Shown here: positions 1 through 7,062 of the stretch, in pieces
Layout of the letters: each line of letters starts with the position of its first letter
How positions within the stretch are numbered: the stretch's first letter is position 1
Assembly (NCBI GenBank): GCA_026985495.1
Contig: JALSQJ010000176.1
Coordinates: 1 to 8,886 of the forward strand
DNA: 8,886 nucleotides
Reading direction: 5' to 3'
From: Campylobacteraceae bacterium
GTDB taxonomy: Bacteria; Campylobacterota; Campylobacteria; Campylobacterales; Sulfurovaceae
Notes under the pieces: generated by a model
What the model saw: only the letters and a program-made list of their open reading frames with translations
What the model was told of the DNA's origin: nothing
Databases searched by the model: none
Translations under genes and position numbers: made by a program

Positions 1-562
1 TTTCCCCTTCACCCAACTGCTTAGAGAAAAAATCTTTAAATTTAGGTGGTTTATAATCTATCTGCATCACATCAATATCTGTTCGCTGTTTAAAGTAGAT
101 TGTTAAAACTACAGGTTCACCCAAGTAAAATTTTGACTTCTCTATTTTAACATCTAAAGAGAAATTTTTTGTAGATCTCTTCATGCCTGTAGCCGATTTT
201 CTAACCACAATTTTTATAGGGTCTGTCTGTTTCATCTCCCCATCAACCTTTACCGAAAAAGAGGGAATGGTCATACTGCTTTTTGGTCTAAACTCCAATA
301 TAAGTATCTGACTATGCTCCATGCTAGTTACTCCATTAACATGAACAAAGTTTGTACCTGAACGACGTTGAATATTATCTACTTTTACAGCTCCTATCTC
401 TTCTATTTCTGGAATTGGCGTAATATCTTTTCCAACTATACTAAGCGTAAGAAGTACACTATCACCCTCTAAAACCTCTTTAGTATCAACAGTTGCAGTA
501 ATGCTACCAGCACTCAAAAATGTAAAAGAGAAAAGTACCAAACTACCAAGGATTTTGTTCAT
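1..562 (-). CDS. batD: BatD-like oxygen-tolerance protein, N-terminal part (runs off left edge)
   Basis: I translated this frame by hand: it is open from ATG at 562 to the window edge, giving 187 codons with no stop, so the C-terminal part is missing. Residues 1-23 form a signal peptide (MNK, a hydrophobic core, then an SAGSITA-type cleavage region). The following mature part starts ATVDTKEVLEGDSV and is a beta-rich, immunoglobulin-like sequence containing an NG turn (HVNGVTS), a FRPKSSMTIPSF strand pair and a D-P-I-K-I-V-V strand. This matches the BatD family pattern: an exported protein with repeated beta domains, usually followed by a C-terminal membrane anchor. The start is supported by AGGAG at 569-573, six bases upstream. 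The gene begins inside the batC 3' end (20-nt overlap), so it is the next cistron of the bat operon. Its proposed role is as an extracytoplasmic partner of the BatA/BatB vWA proteins; the biochemical function is unknown. Confidence 0.85.
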   Translation of the reverse strand, partial: MNKILGSLVLFSFTFLSAGSITATVDTKEVLEGDSVLLTLSIVGKDITPIPEIEEIGAVKVDNIQRRSGTNFVHVNGVTSMEHSQILILEFRPKSSMTIPSFSVKVDGEMKQTDPIKIVVRKSATGMKRSTKNFSLDVKIEKSKFYLGEPVVLTIYFKQRTDIDVMQIDYKPPKFKDFFSKQLGEGE

Positions 563-1232
563 TACGCTCTCCTTTTTTTGGATTTGTTTGGTACATCAAT
601 GTTGGCATTTTTTTCTTTGATAACTGTTTCATCATATATTTTAACTCTCTCTTTCGCATCTCTTCTTGCTTCTTTTGCTCTGGAGTCATCTTATCTTTAG
701 AACTCTTCTCTCTTTTTTGCTCTTCACTTTTTTTAGATTTTTTCTCTTTTTTAGATTTTTTCTTATTCTTTTTATTCTCTTTTTTACCATTTTTCTTTTT
801 CTTGTTCTTTTTTTGCTTCTCTCTCTTCTCTTTCTCTTTTTTCTTTCTCTTTGCAAGTTCTAAATTGTATCTAGTATCTTCATCTTCTCTTATCTTTAAT
901 GCTTTTTCATAACTCTCTATGGCTCTATCTAACTCATTCATCTTAAAATAGCTATTTCCAATATTATGCAGACGCTCTGCCTCATCTACCCCTTTTGCCT
1001 TTTGATAATATCGTAAAGCTTCACTATACTGCTTGGCTTTATATAGTGCATTGGCTCTATTATAAGCAACGGTTGAGTCATCTTTTTTTAAATTGCCAAA
1101 AAGTATGGCACTCTTTTGAAACTCACCATTAACATACGCCTCATTAGCTCTCTCTATGGTTTTAAAATCGAAAAAGTTTGCCAAAAGAGGAGAGGATAGA
1201 AGAAAAAATATAGTAAAAAATATGTTTCTCAT
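543..1232 (-). CDS. batC: BatC-like TPR protein with lysine-rich tail
   Basis: A 229-residue protein with an N-terminal signal peptide (residues 1-18, cleavage likely after SPLLA), followed by about three tetratricopeptide-type helix pairs at roughly 24-120. The clearest is LHNIGNSYFKMNELDRAIESYEKAL at 88-112, described here by its paired A/G/Y positions. Residues 128-190 are an almost uninterrupted Lys/Glu tract, and the C-terminus (about 195-229) is less biased and ends in Asn-Pro-Trp. TPR proteins occur in this operon position as BatC/BatE, where they are taken to scaffold periplasmic Bat complexes. The start overlaps the CPBP gene stop in an ATGA arrangement, with AAGGA about eight bases upstream. 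The basic tail is encoded by a strongly purine-biased stretch. TPR plus position supports BatC; BatE, or a fusion of roles, is also possible because nomenclature in this family is loose. Confidence 0.82.
   Translation of the reverse strand: MRNIFFTIFFLLSSPLLANFFDFKTIERANEAYVNGEFQKSAILFGNLKKDDSTVAYNRANALYKAKQYSEALRYYQKAKGVDEAERLHNIGNSYFKMNELDRAIESYEKALKIREDEDTRYNLELAKRKKKEKEKREKQKKNKKKKNGKKENKKNKKKSKKEKKSKKSEEQKREKSSKDKMTPEQKKQEEMRKRELKYMMKQLSKKKMPTLMYQTNPKKGERNEQNPW
569..573 (-). promoter_or_regulatory. Ribosome binding site for batD inside batC
   Basis: AGGAG on the minus strand lies six bases before ATG 562 and is contained in the last dozen codons of batC. It fixes the batD start and explains the 20-nt overlap between the two genes. 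Confidence 0.7.
660..850. repeat. Low-complexity purine/pyrimidine-biased tract within batC
   Basis: The plus strand is almost entirely T and C here, so the coding minus strand is almost entirely A and G, in AAA/AAG/GAA/GAG codons. It encodes the Lys/Glu-rich region of the TPR protein. Several T runs occur, the longest seven bases at 808-814. It is not a regular tandem repeat with one unit length. Confidence 0.6.
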
Positions 1233-1969
1233 ACAAAATTTCCTTTTTCAATAAAGAGTCCAAATGAGGCTACAATATTCATAAAAAAATGCATCATCAT
1301 TGGAGTTAAAATAGAGTTGGTTTTTACTCTTGCATACCCAAATACTAGACCAACAATAAAAATAACAAAAACATAAGCAGACTCATACTGTAGATGCATA
1401 GTAGCCCAAAGTAGTGAAGTTAATACAATAGCACCATAAGTTCCCATGAATGTATCTGAAAATCCTTTTAGTAGAAATCCTCGAAAAACTATCTCCTCTA
1501 ACAATGGAGCTGCAATGGAGACAGCAAAAATAAGCAACCAGATAGAACCAACCGTTTGAAACTCTATATTCATCATAAAACTAGGAATCTCATCAACTCC
1601 AAATAACTCTATAATATAATTCTCAAAAACAAGAAGTACTAAAAGCACCAAAAACCACCTAAAAAAGGTTCTCCACGATATAATATGAAAAGAGAAGTAA
1701 TCTCTAATCGTAGAGCCTCTTTTTAGCTTTGCCATACCAAGCACAAGTGGTACAACAATAATAGCTGAACTAATCACTGAAAGTGCCAATAAAAATGCAT
1801 CGGTATCAATAGTTTGCAAAAAGATAAAAAAAGAATCTAACGTTCTATCTTGGCTATTTAAATAGAAGTAGATTACAATAGGTATAAGTTGCCCAACAAT
1901 AAATAAAAGAGTAATAACAATACCCCACAACAGAGTTCCCCAAAATCCCCAAACAGTTGAACCACTCAT
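1229..1969 (-). CDS. CPBP-family intramembrane metalloprotease (Abi/CAAX type)
   Basis: A 246-residue polytopic membrane protein with about seven or eight hydrophobic segments (for example 13-37, 58-80, 104-121, 141-157, 176-192, 197-212 and 222-238). The family's catalytic motifs are all present: the paired glutamates and arginine of EEIVFRG (E158, E159, R163), the histidine of the next segment (ATMH, H192), and the HxxxN motif (H227, N231). CPBP proteins are Rce1-like proteases with active sites inside the membrane. Bacterial members have been linked to bacteriocin self-immunity, peptide maturation and regulated proteolysis, but the substrate here is unknown. The gene sits between batB and batC. 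It overlaps the batB stop by 4 nt (ATGA) and its own stop overlaps the batC start by 4 nt, so it is an integral cistron and not a loose insertion. A GGGAG-type Shine-Dalgarno lies six to seven bases before the start. The family call is firm; the role is not. Confidence 0.9.
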   Translation of the reverse strand: MSGSTVWGFWGTLLWGIVITLLFIVGQLIPIVIYFYLNSQDRTLDSFFIFLQTIDTDAFLLALSVISSAIIVVPLVLGMAKLKRGSTIRDYFSFHIISWRTFFRWFLVLLVLLVFENYIIELFGVDEIPSFMMNIEFQTVGSIWLLIFAVSIAAPLLEEIVFRGFLLKGFSDTFMGTYGAIVLTSLLWATMHLQYESAYVFVIFIVGLVFGYARVKTNSILTPMMMHFFMNIVASFGLFIEKGNFV

Positions 1970-2937
1970 AAACTTCTCCCTTTTATTGGTAAAGAACTAA
2001 ATCCAAACAGTAATAAAAAGAGAGCTAACCCTAATGGGTAATAGAACAACTCCTCTCTATCGTAAATGGTTACTTCTTTCTTTTTTTTACTTTTATGTTG
2101 CACCTTAATGGTTTTAACCAAATCTTTAATGGTTGTTGTACCTGTATCTGCCACTACAAATGCACCACCACTATCTAATGCCACTTTACCTAAAGCATCG
2201 TTTCGTTGTGTAATAGCAATAGCTCCATTTTTATGAATAGGTCGCCCTTTTCTATCAATAACAGGTGCTCCTGCTTCTGTTCCTATTAAAACAACATAGA
2301 GTGAAATCTCTTCATCTTTTACTATTTTAGCAAATTTTTCAATATCTTTTTTATCTCCACCATCACTAAAAAGAATAAGAATCTTTGGTTTTTTCTTCTC
2401 TAACAGCTCACTACTATACTCTGCCAATGCTGTAAAGTTGGTTGAACTCATATTAATGTACTCATCAGTAACTCCCTCTATTATCTGTTGTAGTGTCTCT
2501 TTATCCGATGAAAAAGGAGCTAATATAAATGAGGAGTGAGCAAAAGCAATAAGACTCAACTCATCATTTGGCATAGCATGAAGTAGCGTTACTATCTTCT
2601 TTTTAGCAAACTCTAAACGATTTGGATAGATATCTTTTGCCCTCATAGAGCCTGAAATATCTAAAGCTACCAATGCAGAAACTCCTTCTAATTGCACCAC
2701 CCTTTTTCCATGGTCAATCACTGGTTGAGCTAAGGCAACTAACATAAAAAAGATAGCTATAAGCATTAGTAAATTTCGTGCCACAATAGGCAAAGAGTCA
2801 TCTCCTATGGAGAGTCGTTTTAACACCTCTTCACTAAATATGGTAGTTAAACTCTCTTTGTATCTAATAATAACTACCGTAAAAGCAATAAGAGGAACAA
2901 TCAATATCCAAAAGAGTTGAGGATTAACAAAACTCAT
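1966..2937 (-). CDS. batB: BatB-like membrane-anchored von Willebrand A protein
   Basis: A 323-residue protein with the architecture of BatA/BatB: transmembrane segments at about 9-25 and 54-73, a vWA domain at about 87-275, and a C-terminal transmembrane segment at about 298-315. The metal-ion-dependent adhesion site is intact: DISGS at 93-97 (D93, S95, S97), a likely threonine in the SSTNFT segment (T166), and SDG at 191-193 (D192). The 221-247 loop with a GxPI-type motif is typical of the BatB branch. Unlike gammaproteobacterial forms it carries no fused TPR; the TPR is a separate gene two cistrons downstream. Its start codon overlaps the batA stop by one base (TAATG), with AGAGG six bases upstream. 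It is expected to act in the inner membrane with the vWA domain on the periplasmic face, in concert with BatA and the MoxR ATPase. Family assignment is strong; the aerotolerance role is inherited from the Bacteroides naming and has not been shown for this lineage. Confidence 0.9.
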   Translation of the reverse strand: MSFVNPQLFWILIVPLIAFTVVIIRYKESLTTIFSEEVLKRLSIGDDSLPIVARNLLMLIAIFFMLVALAQPVIDHGKRVVQLEGVSALVALDISGSMRAKDIYPNRLEFAKKKIVTLLHAMPNDELSLIAFAHSSFILAPFSSDKETLQQIIEGVTDEYINMSSTNFTALAEYSSELLEKKKPKILILFSDGGDKKDIEKFAKIVKDEEISLYVVLIGTEAGAPVIDRKGRPIHKNGAIAITQRNDALGKVALDSGGAFVVADTGTTTIKDLVKTIKVQHKSKKKKEVTIYDREELFYYPLGLALFLLLFGFSSLPIKGRSL

Positions 2938-3854
2938 TATGCACCTCTTACTGTTCTAAAGTATATAAAAAAGAGTAGAAGAAAAATAGAAATCAATAAA
3001 GGATAAAGAAATAGGTAGCTATGGTGTACCACCTTTTTATCATCTATTTTTGAGACCTCTAACTGGTCGATTTTAGCATAAATCTTACTTAACATCTTTG
3101 AGTTTTTAGCTGAAAATGCGACTCCTCTACCTGCTTTAGCTAAACTTCTTAGGTAATCACCATCAAAGTCTCGCTCTGTTCCTACCCCAATGGTATAGAG
3201 CTTAATATTTGATTTTTTTACCAAACTCTTCACCTCATCTACACCTATTTTACTCATATTATCAACACCATCGGTCAACAAAATAACAATTTTACTCTTG
3301 GCTTTTGACCTCTCTAACAGAACATACGACTGCACCAATGCATCATTAATCGCTGTTCGTCGTCCTGCTACACCCAAACGTTGCATCTGAATAATCTGTT
3401 GCAAAAACTTTTTTTCAAAGGTCAAGGGTGAAGCCACAAAAGCGATATCGGCAAAAGTAATAAGCCCTACTCTGTCATCTTCTCTTTTAGAGACAAAATC
3501 ACTAGCAACCTCTTTGACCACATCAAACTTATTTTTAGAGCTATTGGAGCTATCAAACCCCTCTTGTAACATCGACTCCGAAGAGTCTATTATAAGCACA
3601 ATATCTCGCCCATTTTTTTTAGAGTTACTATACTCTGTTGTTAAAACAGGTGATGCCAATGCAACAATAGCAAGAGTCAATCCAAGCCATTTTAGAAGAA
3701 GTAGAAGATAATTATGAGGATTTTCACCCAACATCAATGAGCTTAAATGGGGGAAATAGATAGATTTTGCTTTTATCTTACAAAATTTAGCACACAATAT
3801 AAAAATAATAATTAACCCCAAAACCCATGGGTACTCAAAACTAAATTCACTCAT
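2937..3854 (-). CDS. batA: BatA-like membrane-anchored von Willebrand A protein
   Basis: A 305-residue protein: hydrophobic segments at about 11-25 and 49-71, a vWA domain at about 82-265, and a C-terminal transmembrane helix at about 279-299. All MIDAS elements are visible: DSSES at 90-94 (D90, S92, S94), the threonine of GRRTAIND (T167), and TDG at 194-196 (D195). It therefore probably binds a divalent metal and a protein ligand. The family places this domain outside the cytoplasmic membrane. The start overlaps the end of the preceding DUF4381-like gene by 8 nt and has no evident Shine-Dalgarno, which suggests translation is coupled to the upstream cistron. It is paralogous to the next gene (batB), the usual tandem pair of this locus. 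A loop at 97-108 rich in Ser and Asn (GFDSSNSSKNK) follows the MIDAS and looks like a lineage-specific insertion. Confidence 0.9.
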   Translation of the reverse strand: MSEFSFEYPWVLGLIIIFILCAKFCKIKAKSIYFPHLSSLMLGENPHNYLLLLLKWLGLTLAIVALASPVLTTEYSNSKKNGRDIVLIIDSSESMLQEGFDSSNSSKNKFDVVKEVASDFVSKREDDRVGLITFADIAFVASPLTFEKKFLQQIIQMQRLGVAGRRTAINDALVQSYVLLERSKAKSKIVILLTDGVDNMSKIGVDEVKSLVKKSNIKLYTIGVGTERDFDGDYLRSLAKAGRGVAFSAKNSKMLSKIYAKIDQLEVSKIDDKKVVHHSYLFLYPLLISIFLLLFFIYFRTVRGA

Positions 3855-4233
3855 CTAAAACATGTACCAATAGGTTATATTTTTGCAATGTCTCCTCATC
3901 AACACTAGGAACATCTTTTTTATATTTATACCTCTCTATTACCCCTAAAAATTGCCAATATATCTCTTTTTGTCTCTCTTCAACAGCTAATACTCTACCC
4001 AATTTAGTTACCAAATAGGCACTCTTTTTAGCATCACTCCAATCAATATTTTTCAAAGCTCGTAAATAACGCTTATGCCGTGTCTCTTTTCGGTTAAGAA
4101 TAAATTTTTTAACCACAATAAAAATCAACATACAAAGCAACACAACCAAAAAAGAGAGTACTCCAATATAGAAGTAGTAGGAGCTATCTGGTATCTCTAG
4201 TAGTGGTTTTATATCTCTTAATTGGTTCTCCAT
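3847..4233 (-). CDS. DUF4381-like single-pass membrane protein of the bat operon
   Basis: With the start chosen here the protein has 128 residues. A short N-terminal segment with the LRDIKPLLEIPD motif precedes one transmembrane helix (about 19-41). A basic stretch follows (KKFILNRKETRHKRY, 42-56), then a soluble helical region to the end. Small proteins of this layout, called DUF4381 in Pfam, lie between the DUF58 gene and the first vWA gene in many bat operons; I assign it on the N-terminal motif, topology and position, not on a profile search. The basic flank after the helix predicts the C-terminal part is cytoplasmic. ATG at 4233 is preferred over the in-frame TTG at 4236 because AGGAGG lies exactly six bases upstream of the ATG. 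The DUF58 stop and this start then share one base (TGATG). Its biochemical function is unknown. Confidence 0.72.
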   Translation of the reverse strand: MENQLRDIKPLLEIPDSSYYFYIGVLSFLVVLLCMLIFIVVKKFILNRKETRHKRYLRALKNIDWSDAKKSAYLVTKLGRVLAVEERQKEIYWQFLGVIERYKYKKDVPSVDEETLQKYNLLVHVLDE

Positions 4234-5066
4234 CAACGCCCTCCTAACAACTTAGCTAACTTTAAATAAGGCTCTTCATCGGTATATATTTTACTATAAC
4301 GTACACCACTCTTTTTAAAATGTGCCATTAATTTTGCATCATTTTCTTGAATTGCCTTTTTATATGAATTTAAAGCCAATCCTCCAACAGAACCTTCAAA
4401 TGTTCTACCATTTTCCATGTCCATCAAACGCATATAGCCCAACTCTTTAGGATTCTCTTCAAATCTGTCACGCACTATAATAGCTACAACATCATGTTTT
4501 TTTGCCAAAAGAGCCAACTCAACCTCACCTACAAAATCGGAGATAATAAAGAGTAGTGATTTTCTTCTTATCCGATTAAAGAGTGTATCAAAAAAAAGTT
4601 TATAGTTACTCTCTCTACCCAACATATCAAACTCTGATATCTTAGTTACTACATCTTGCACAACAAAAAACTTTTTATTAGGCTTTGTTACGCTATATAG
4701 CTTATTAGCAAAAATAATGTTAGAGAATAGATCTCCATTTTTAACAGCAGAGAAGCCAAGAATAGCCACAATTTCAGCCATAAGGTCTGATTTTTGTTTT
4801 ACTGTTCCAAAATAGGTAGAACCTCCCATCATAACAGCTGTTACAACATTAAGTTCACGCTCTTCACGGTAGATTTTAATAAAAGGTTTTCCAAGTTTAG
4901 CTGTACTCTTCCAATCTATCTTACGAACATCATCACCATAGATATATTCGCGAAGTTCAGTAAACTCAAACCCCTCTCCTTGAAACAGTGAAGCGTTATT
5001 TCCTAACATATCACCAAAAACTTGTTTTCTAGCTTTTAGTAATATTTTCTCTATTTTAATCTTCAT
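4233..5066 (-). CDS. DUF58 protein with degenerate vWA-type metal site
   Basis: A 277-residue soluble protein, the short form of DUF58 that accompanies MoxR genes. The signature region is clear: GEGFEFTELREYIYGDDVR followed by KIDWKSTAKLGKP (about 30-61) and the IYREERELNVV strand (65-75). The family normally continues with a vWA-like DxSxSM motif just before an FGT turn. Here the aligned residues 79-84 are MMGGST before YFGT, so the metal-coordinating aspartate and first serine are missing, while a later conserved acidic position (ISDF, D177) remains. It may therefore bind partners without metal. The gene begins directly at the moxR stop codon (TAAATG, no gap), indicating coupled translation. 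DUF58 proteins are thought to be cytoplasmic partners of MoxR ATPases. Family assignment is strong; the functional meaning of the degenerate motif is inference. Confidence 0.9.
   Translation of the reverse strand: MKIKIEKILLKARKQVFGDMLGNNASLFQGEGFEFTELREYIYGDDVRKIDWKSTAKLGKPFIKIYREERELNVVTAVMMGGSTYFGTVKQKSDLMAEIVAILGFSAVKNGDLFSNIIFANKLYSVTKPNKKFFVVQDVVTKISEFDMLGRESNYKLFFDTLFNRIRRKSLLFIISDFVGEVELALLAKKHDVVAIIVRDRFEENPKELGYMRLMDMENGRTFEGSVGGLALNSYKKAIQENDAKLMAHFKKSGVRYSKIYTDEEPYLKLAKLLGGR
4240..4245 (-). promoter_or_regulatory. Consensus ribosome binding site for the DUF4381-like gene
   Basis: AGGAGG, the full consensus, is six bases before ATG 4233 and lies within the last codons of the DUF58 gene. 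It chooses ATG 4233 over TTG 4236 and predicts efficient independent initiation in addition to coupling. Confidence 0.75.
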
Positions 5067-6014
5067 TTAGGGAATTGGAACCGTTACTAACACTTTATCA
5101 ATAATCATATCTTGTGTTATCCCCTCTGCTTGTGCCTCATAAGAGAGAACTATTCTATGTCTAAGTACCTCTTTTGCTATATAGGCTACCTCTATAGGAG
5201 AGACATAGTTTCTACCCTTTAAGTAGGCAATGGCACGAGAAGCTTTATACATGTCAATAGTTGCACGAGGACTTGCTCCATACTCTATATATGGGGCGAC
5301 ATCTTCCAGCCCATACTCACTAGGCTCTCTTGTTGCAAAGACCAACTCTACAATATAAGCCTCTACCTCCTCATCTATATGAACACTCATTGCCTCTTGA
5401 CGAATACGCTCTAAATCTTCAAGAGTAGCCACTTGTTGAATCTCTCTAAAACTACTGTTTGCTACACGACGTGCAATCTCAAGCTCCTCTTCTCTTGTAT
5501 TGTACCCAACTACAATCTTCATAAGAAATCTATCAAGTTGTGCTTCTGGTAACTCATAAGCCCCCTCTTGCTCTACTGGATTTTGTGTTGCCATTACCAA
5601 AAATGGTAAATCTATCTTAAAGCTCTCATCTCCAATGGTAACTTGTCGCTCTTGCATCACCTCCAAGAGTGCTGACTGTACTTTTGCAGGGGCTCTGTTT
5701 ATCTCATCGGCAAGTAGAAGATTTGTAAATACAGGTCCTTGTTTAATTTTAAACTCATTGGTAGAGGGGTCATAAATCTCTGTACCAATAATATCTGAAG
5801 GTAGTAAATCTGGTGTAAACTGAATCCTCTTAAAGTTAAGTCCAAGTGACCCAGCCAAAGCATTAACAGCAGTAGTCTTTGCTAAACCTGGAACACCCTC
5901 TAGCAAGATATGCCCTCGAGTTAAAAGACCTGTAAGTAAACCCTCAATCATCTTATCTTGCCCAACCATAACTTTGGAAATTTCAATTTTTATATTCTCT
6001 ACTATTGGATTCAA
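5067..6014 (-). CDS. moxR: MoxR-family AAA+ ATPase
   Basis: A 315-residue AAA+ ATPase, full length for MoxR. The Walker A is EGVPGLAKT (39-47), the Walker B LLLADEIN (99-106, D103 and E104), sensor 1 lies in ATQNP (N145), the arginine finger is in LDRF (R162), and sensor 2 is GASPR (246-250). MoxR proteins hydrolyse ATP in ring-shaped oligomers to remodel or activate vWA-containing partner proteins; here the partners are probably the DUF58 protein and BatA/BatB encoded immediately downstream. The start is TTG at 6014: AGGAG at 6021-6025 is six bases upstream, and an in-frame TAG occurs just before that site, so no upstream start is possible. The gap from the histidine kinase stop is 16 nt. 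The family call is certain; the specific cellular process is not established by sequence. Confidence 0.96.
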   Translation of the reverse strand: MNPIVENIKIEISKVMVGQDKMIEGLLTGLLTRGHILLEGVPGLAKTTAVNALAGSLGLNFKRIQFTPDLLPSDIIGTEIYDPSTNEFKIKQGPVFTNLLLADEINRAPAKVQSALLEVMQERQVTIGDESFKIDLPFLVMATQNPVEQEGAYELPEAQLDRFLMKIVVGYNTREEELEIARRVANSSFREIQQVATLEDLERIRQEAMSVHIDEEVEAYIVELVFATREPSEYGLEDVAPYIEYGASPRATIDMYKASRAIAYLKGRNYVSPIEVAYIAKEVLRHRIVLSYEAQAEGITQDMIIDKVLVTVPIP

Positions 6015-6020
6015 TCTTTT

Positions 6021-6025
6021 CTCCT
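6021..6025 (-). promoter_or_regulatory. Ribosome binding site fixing the TTG start of moxR
   Basis: AGGAG on the minus strand lies six bases before TTG 6014. It is the only good site near the 5' end of moxR, and an in-frame stop directly upstream excludes any longer product. Confidence 0.75.
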
Positions 6026-6030
6026 ATATG

Positions 6031-7056
6031 TTATCTCTTAATCTCAAACGAAAAAACAGACCCTATATCCTCTTCGCTCTCTATCTCTAATGTTGTATTA
6101 TGAAGTTTTAAAATCTGTTTAACAATAGCTAAACCTAAGCCCATAGAGTTATCCCATGAGTGTCCATCTGCTCTAAAGAACTTTTTTGTAACTTTATCAA
6201 TATTCTCTTTAGAGATTCCAACTCCTTGGTCAATTACCTTAACACTTCTACCATCTAATTCAACCCTTATTACCTCTTTAGAATACTTCAAAGCATTCTC
6301 TATAAGATTTTTTATAACTATCTCCATAAGTGCTTTATCGGCTTTTAATACCATGGATTCACCCTCTACCTCTATCTCTCTACCTCTATATTTATCTTTA
6401 AGATTTATGGCAATCTCACAAACCATAGGTTTAATATCAAATTGACTTAATTGGAGTTTTTGACTTCCACTCTCAAAACGGTTCCAAAGCAGAAGCCGAC
6501 TTAAAAGCTCCTCTATCTTCTCACCATTGTTATATATTTTTCCTAAAAATTTAAGACGTAATCCTGCAGGTATATCTTCATCTTCTGTTAATGTTTGAGA
6601 GTAGCCCATAATAGAAGCAATAGGATTTCTAAACTCATGTGCAATGGCAGAGAGCATATCGGAACGTTGCCTATTTTTAAGCTTTATCTTAGCTGTATAT
6701 TTACGTTTCTCTTTCTCTCGTTTTTTTATCTTTCGTAATATTCGAATAAGTTTCAGATTAATATTTTCAAACTCTCTTGTAAAAAAATGTGCTGAAGTAT
6801 CAAGCTTTTTAACCTCTCCAGAGAGATAATGCTCTACTTTTTTTAACTCTTTTGAGATTCGCTTTGTTCTAAAATATACAGAGAATAGCAATAGAAGTTG
6901 TGATGCAATAAAAAGTGATATATAAAAGTAGTTATTCTTATAGTTTTCAGGAGTAAAAAAGAGAATTAAAGAGAAGAGTAGTGTAACAAAAATAACAATA
7001 GTAATCAATCGAGAGAGTACATACTCACTCAATGATGGTTGTCTATTAATAGCCAC
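6031..7056 (-). CDS. Short two-transmembrane sensor histidine kinase, orphan
   Basis: A 341-residue kinase. Two transmembrane helices (about 16-34 and 45-63) are separated by only about ten residues, so almost nothing faces the periplasm; a coiled or basic linker (65-130) replaces a sensor domain. The HisKA dimerization domain has the phospho-acceptor in AIAHEFRNP (H140). The catalytic domain has the N box NLIENALKYS (250-259), the G1 box DQGVG (276-280), an F box KKFFRAD (291-297), the G2 box GLGLA (306-310) and a GSVFSF end. All catalytic elements look intact. No response regulator lies beside it in the window, so the partner is unknown. The start is GTG at 7056 with only a weak purine-rich site upstream; the 6-nt gap from the coiled-coil gene suggests coupling. 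The minimal loop resembles kinases that sense membrane state or accept signals from other membrane proteins. Because it precedes moxR by 16 nt, a link with the Bat system is plausible but unproven. Confidence 0.92.
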   Translation of the reverse strand: MAINRQPSLSEYVLSRLITIVIFVTLLFSLILFFTPENYKNNYFYISLFIASQLLLLFSVYFRTKRISKELKKVEHYLSGEVKKLDTSAHFFTREFENINLKLIRILRKIKKREKEKRKYTAKIKLKNRQRSDMLSAIAHEFRNPIASIMGYSQTLTEDEDIPAGLRLKFLGKIYNNGEKIEELLSRLLLWNRFESGSQKLQLSQFDIKPMVCEIAINLKDKYRGREIEVEGESMVLKADKALMEIVIKNLIENALKYSKEVIRVELDGRSVKVIDQGVGISKENIDKVTKKFFRADGHSWDNSMGLGLAIVKQILKLHNTTLEIESEEDIGSVFSFEIKR

Positions 7057-7062
7057 TAAAAC

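Noticed and set aside
808..814. Seven-base T run as a phase-variation switch
   Set aside because: Seven A/T bases are ordinary in a genome of this composition; known contingency tracts in Campylobacterota are mostly longer and often G/C. Only a strain comparison could revive the idea.
666..863. 65-codon plus-strand frame, Leu/Phe-rich and membrane-like
   Set aside because: This is the complement of the Lys/Glu-rich tract of batC; the hydrophobicity is a direct result of reading the T/C-rich strand.
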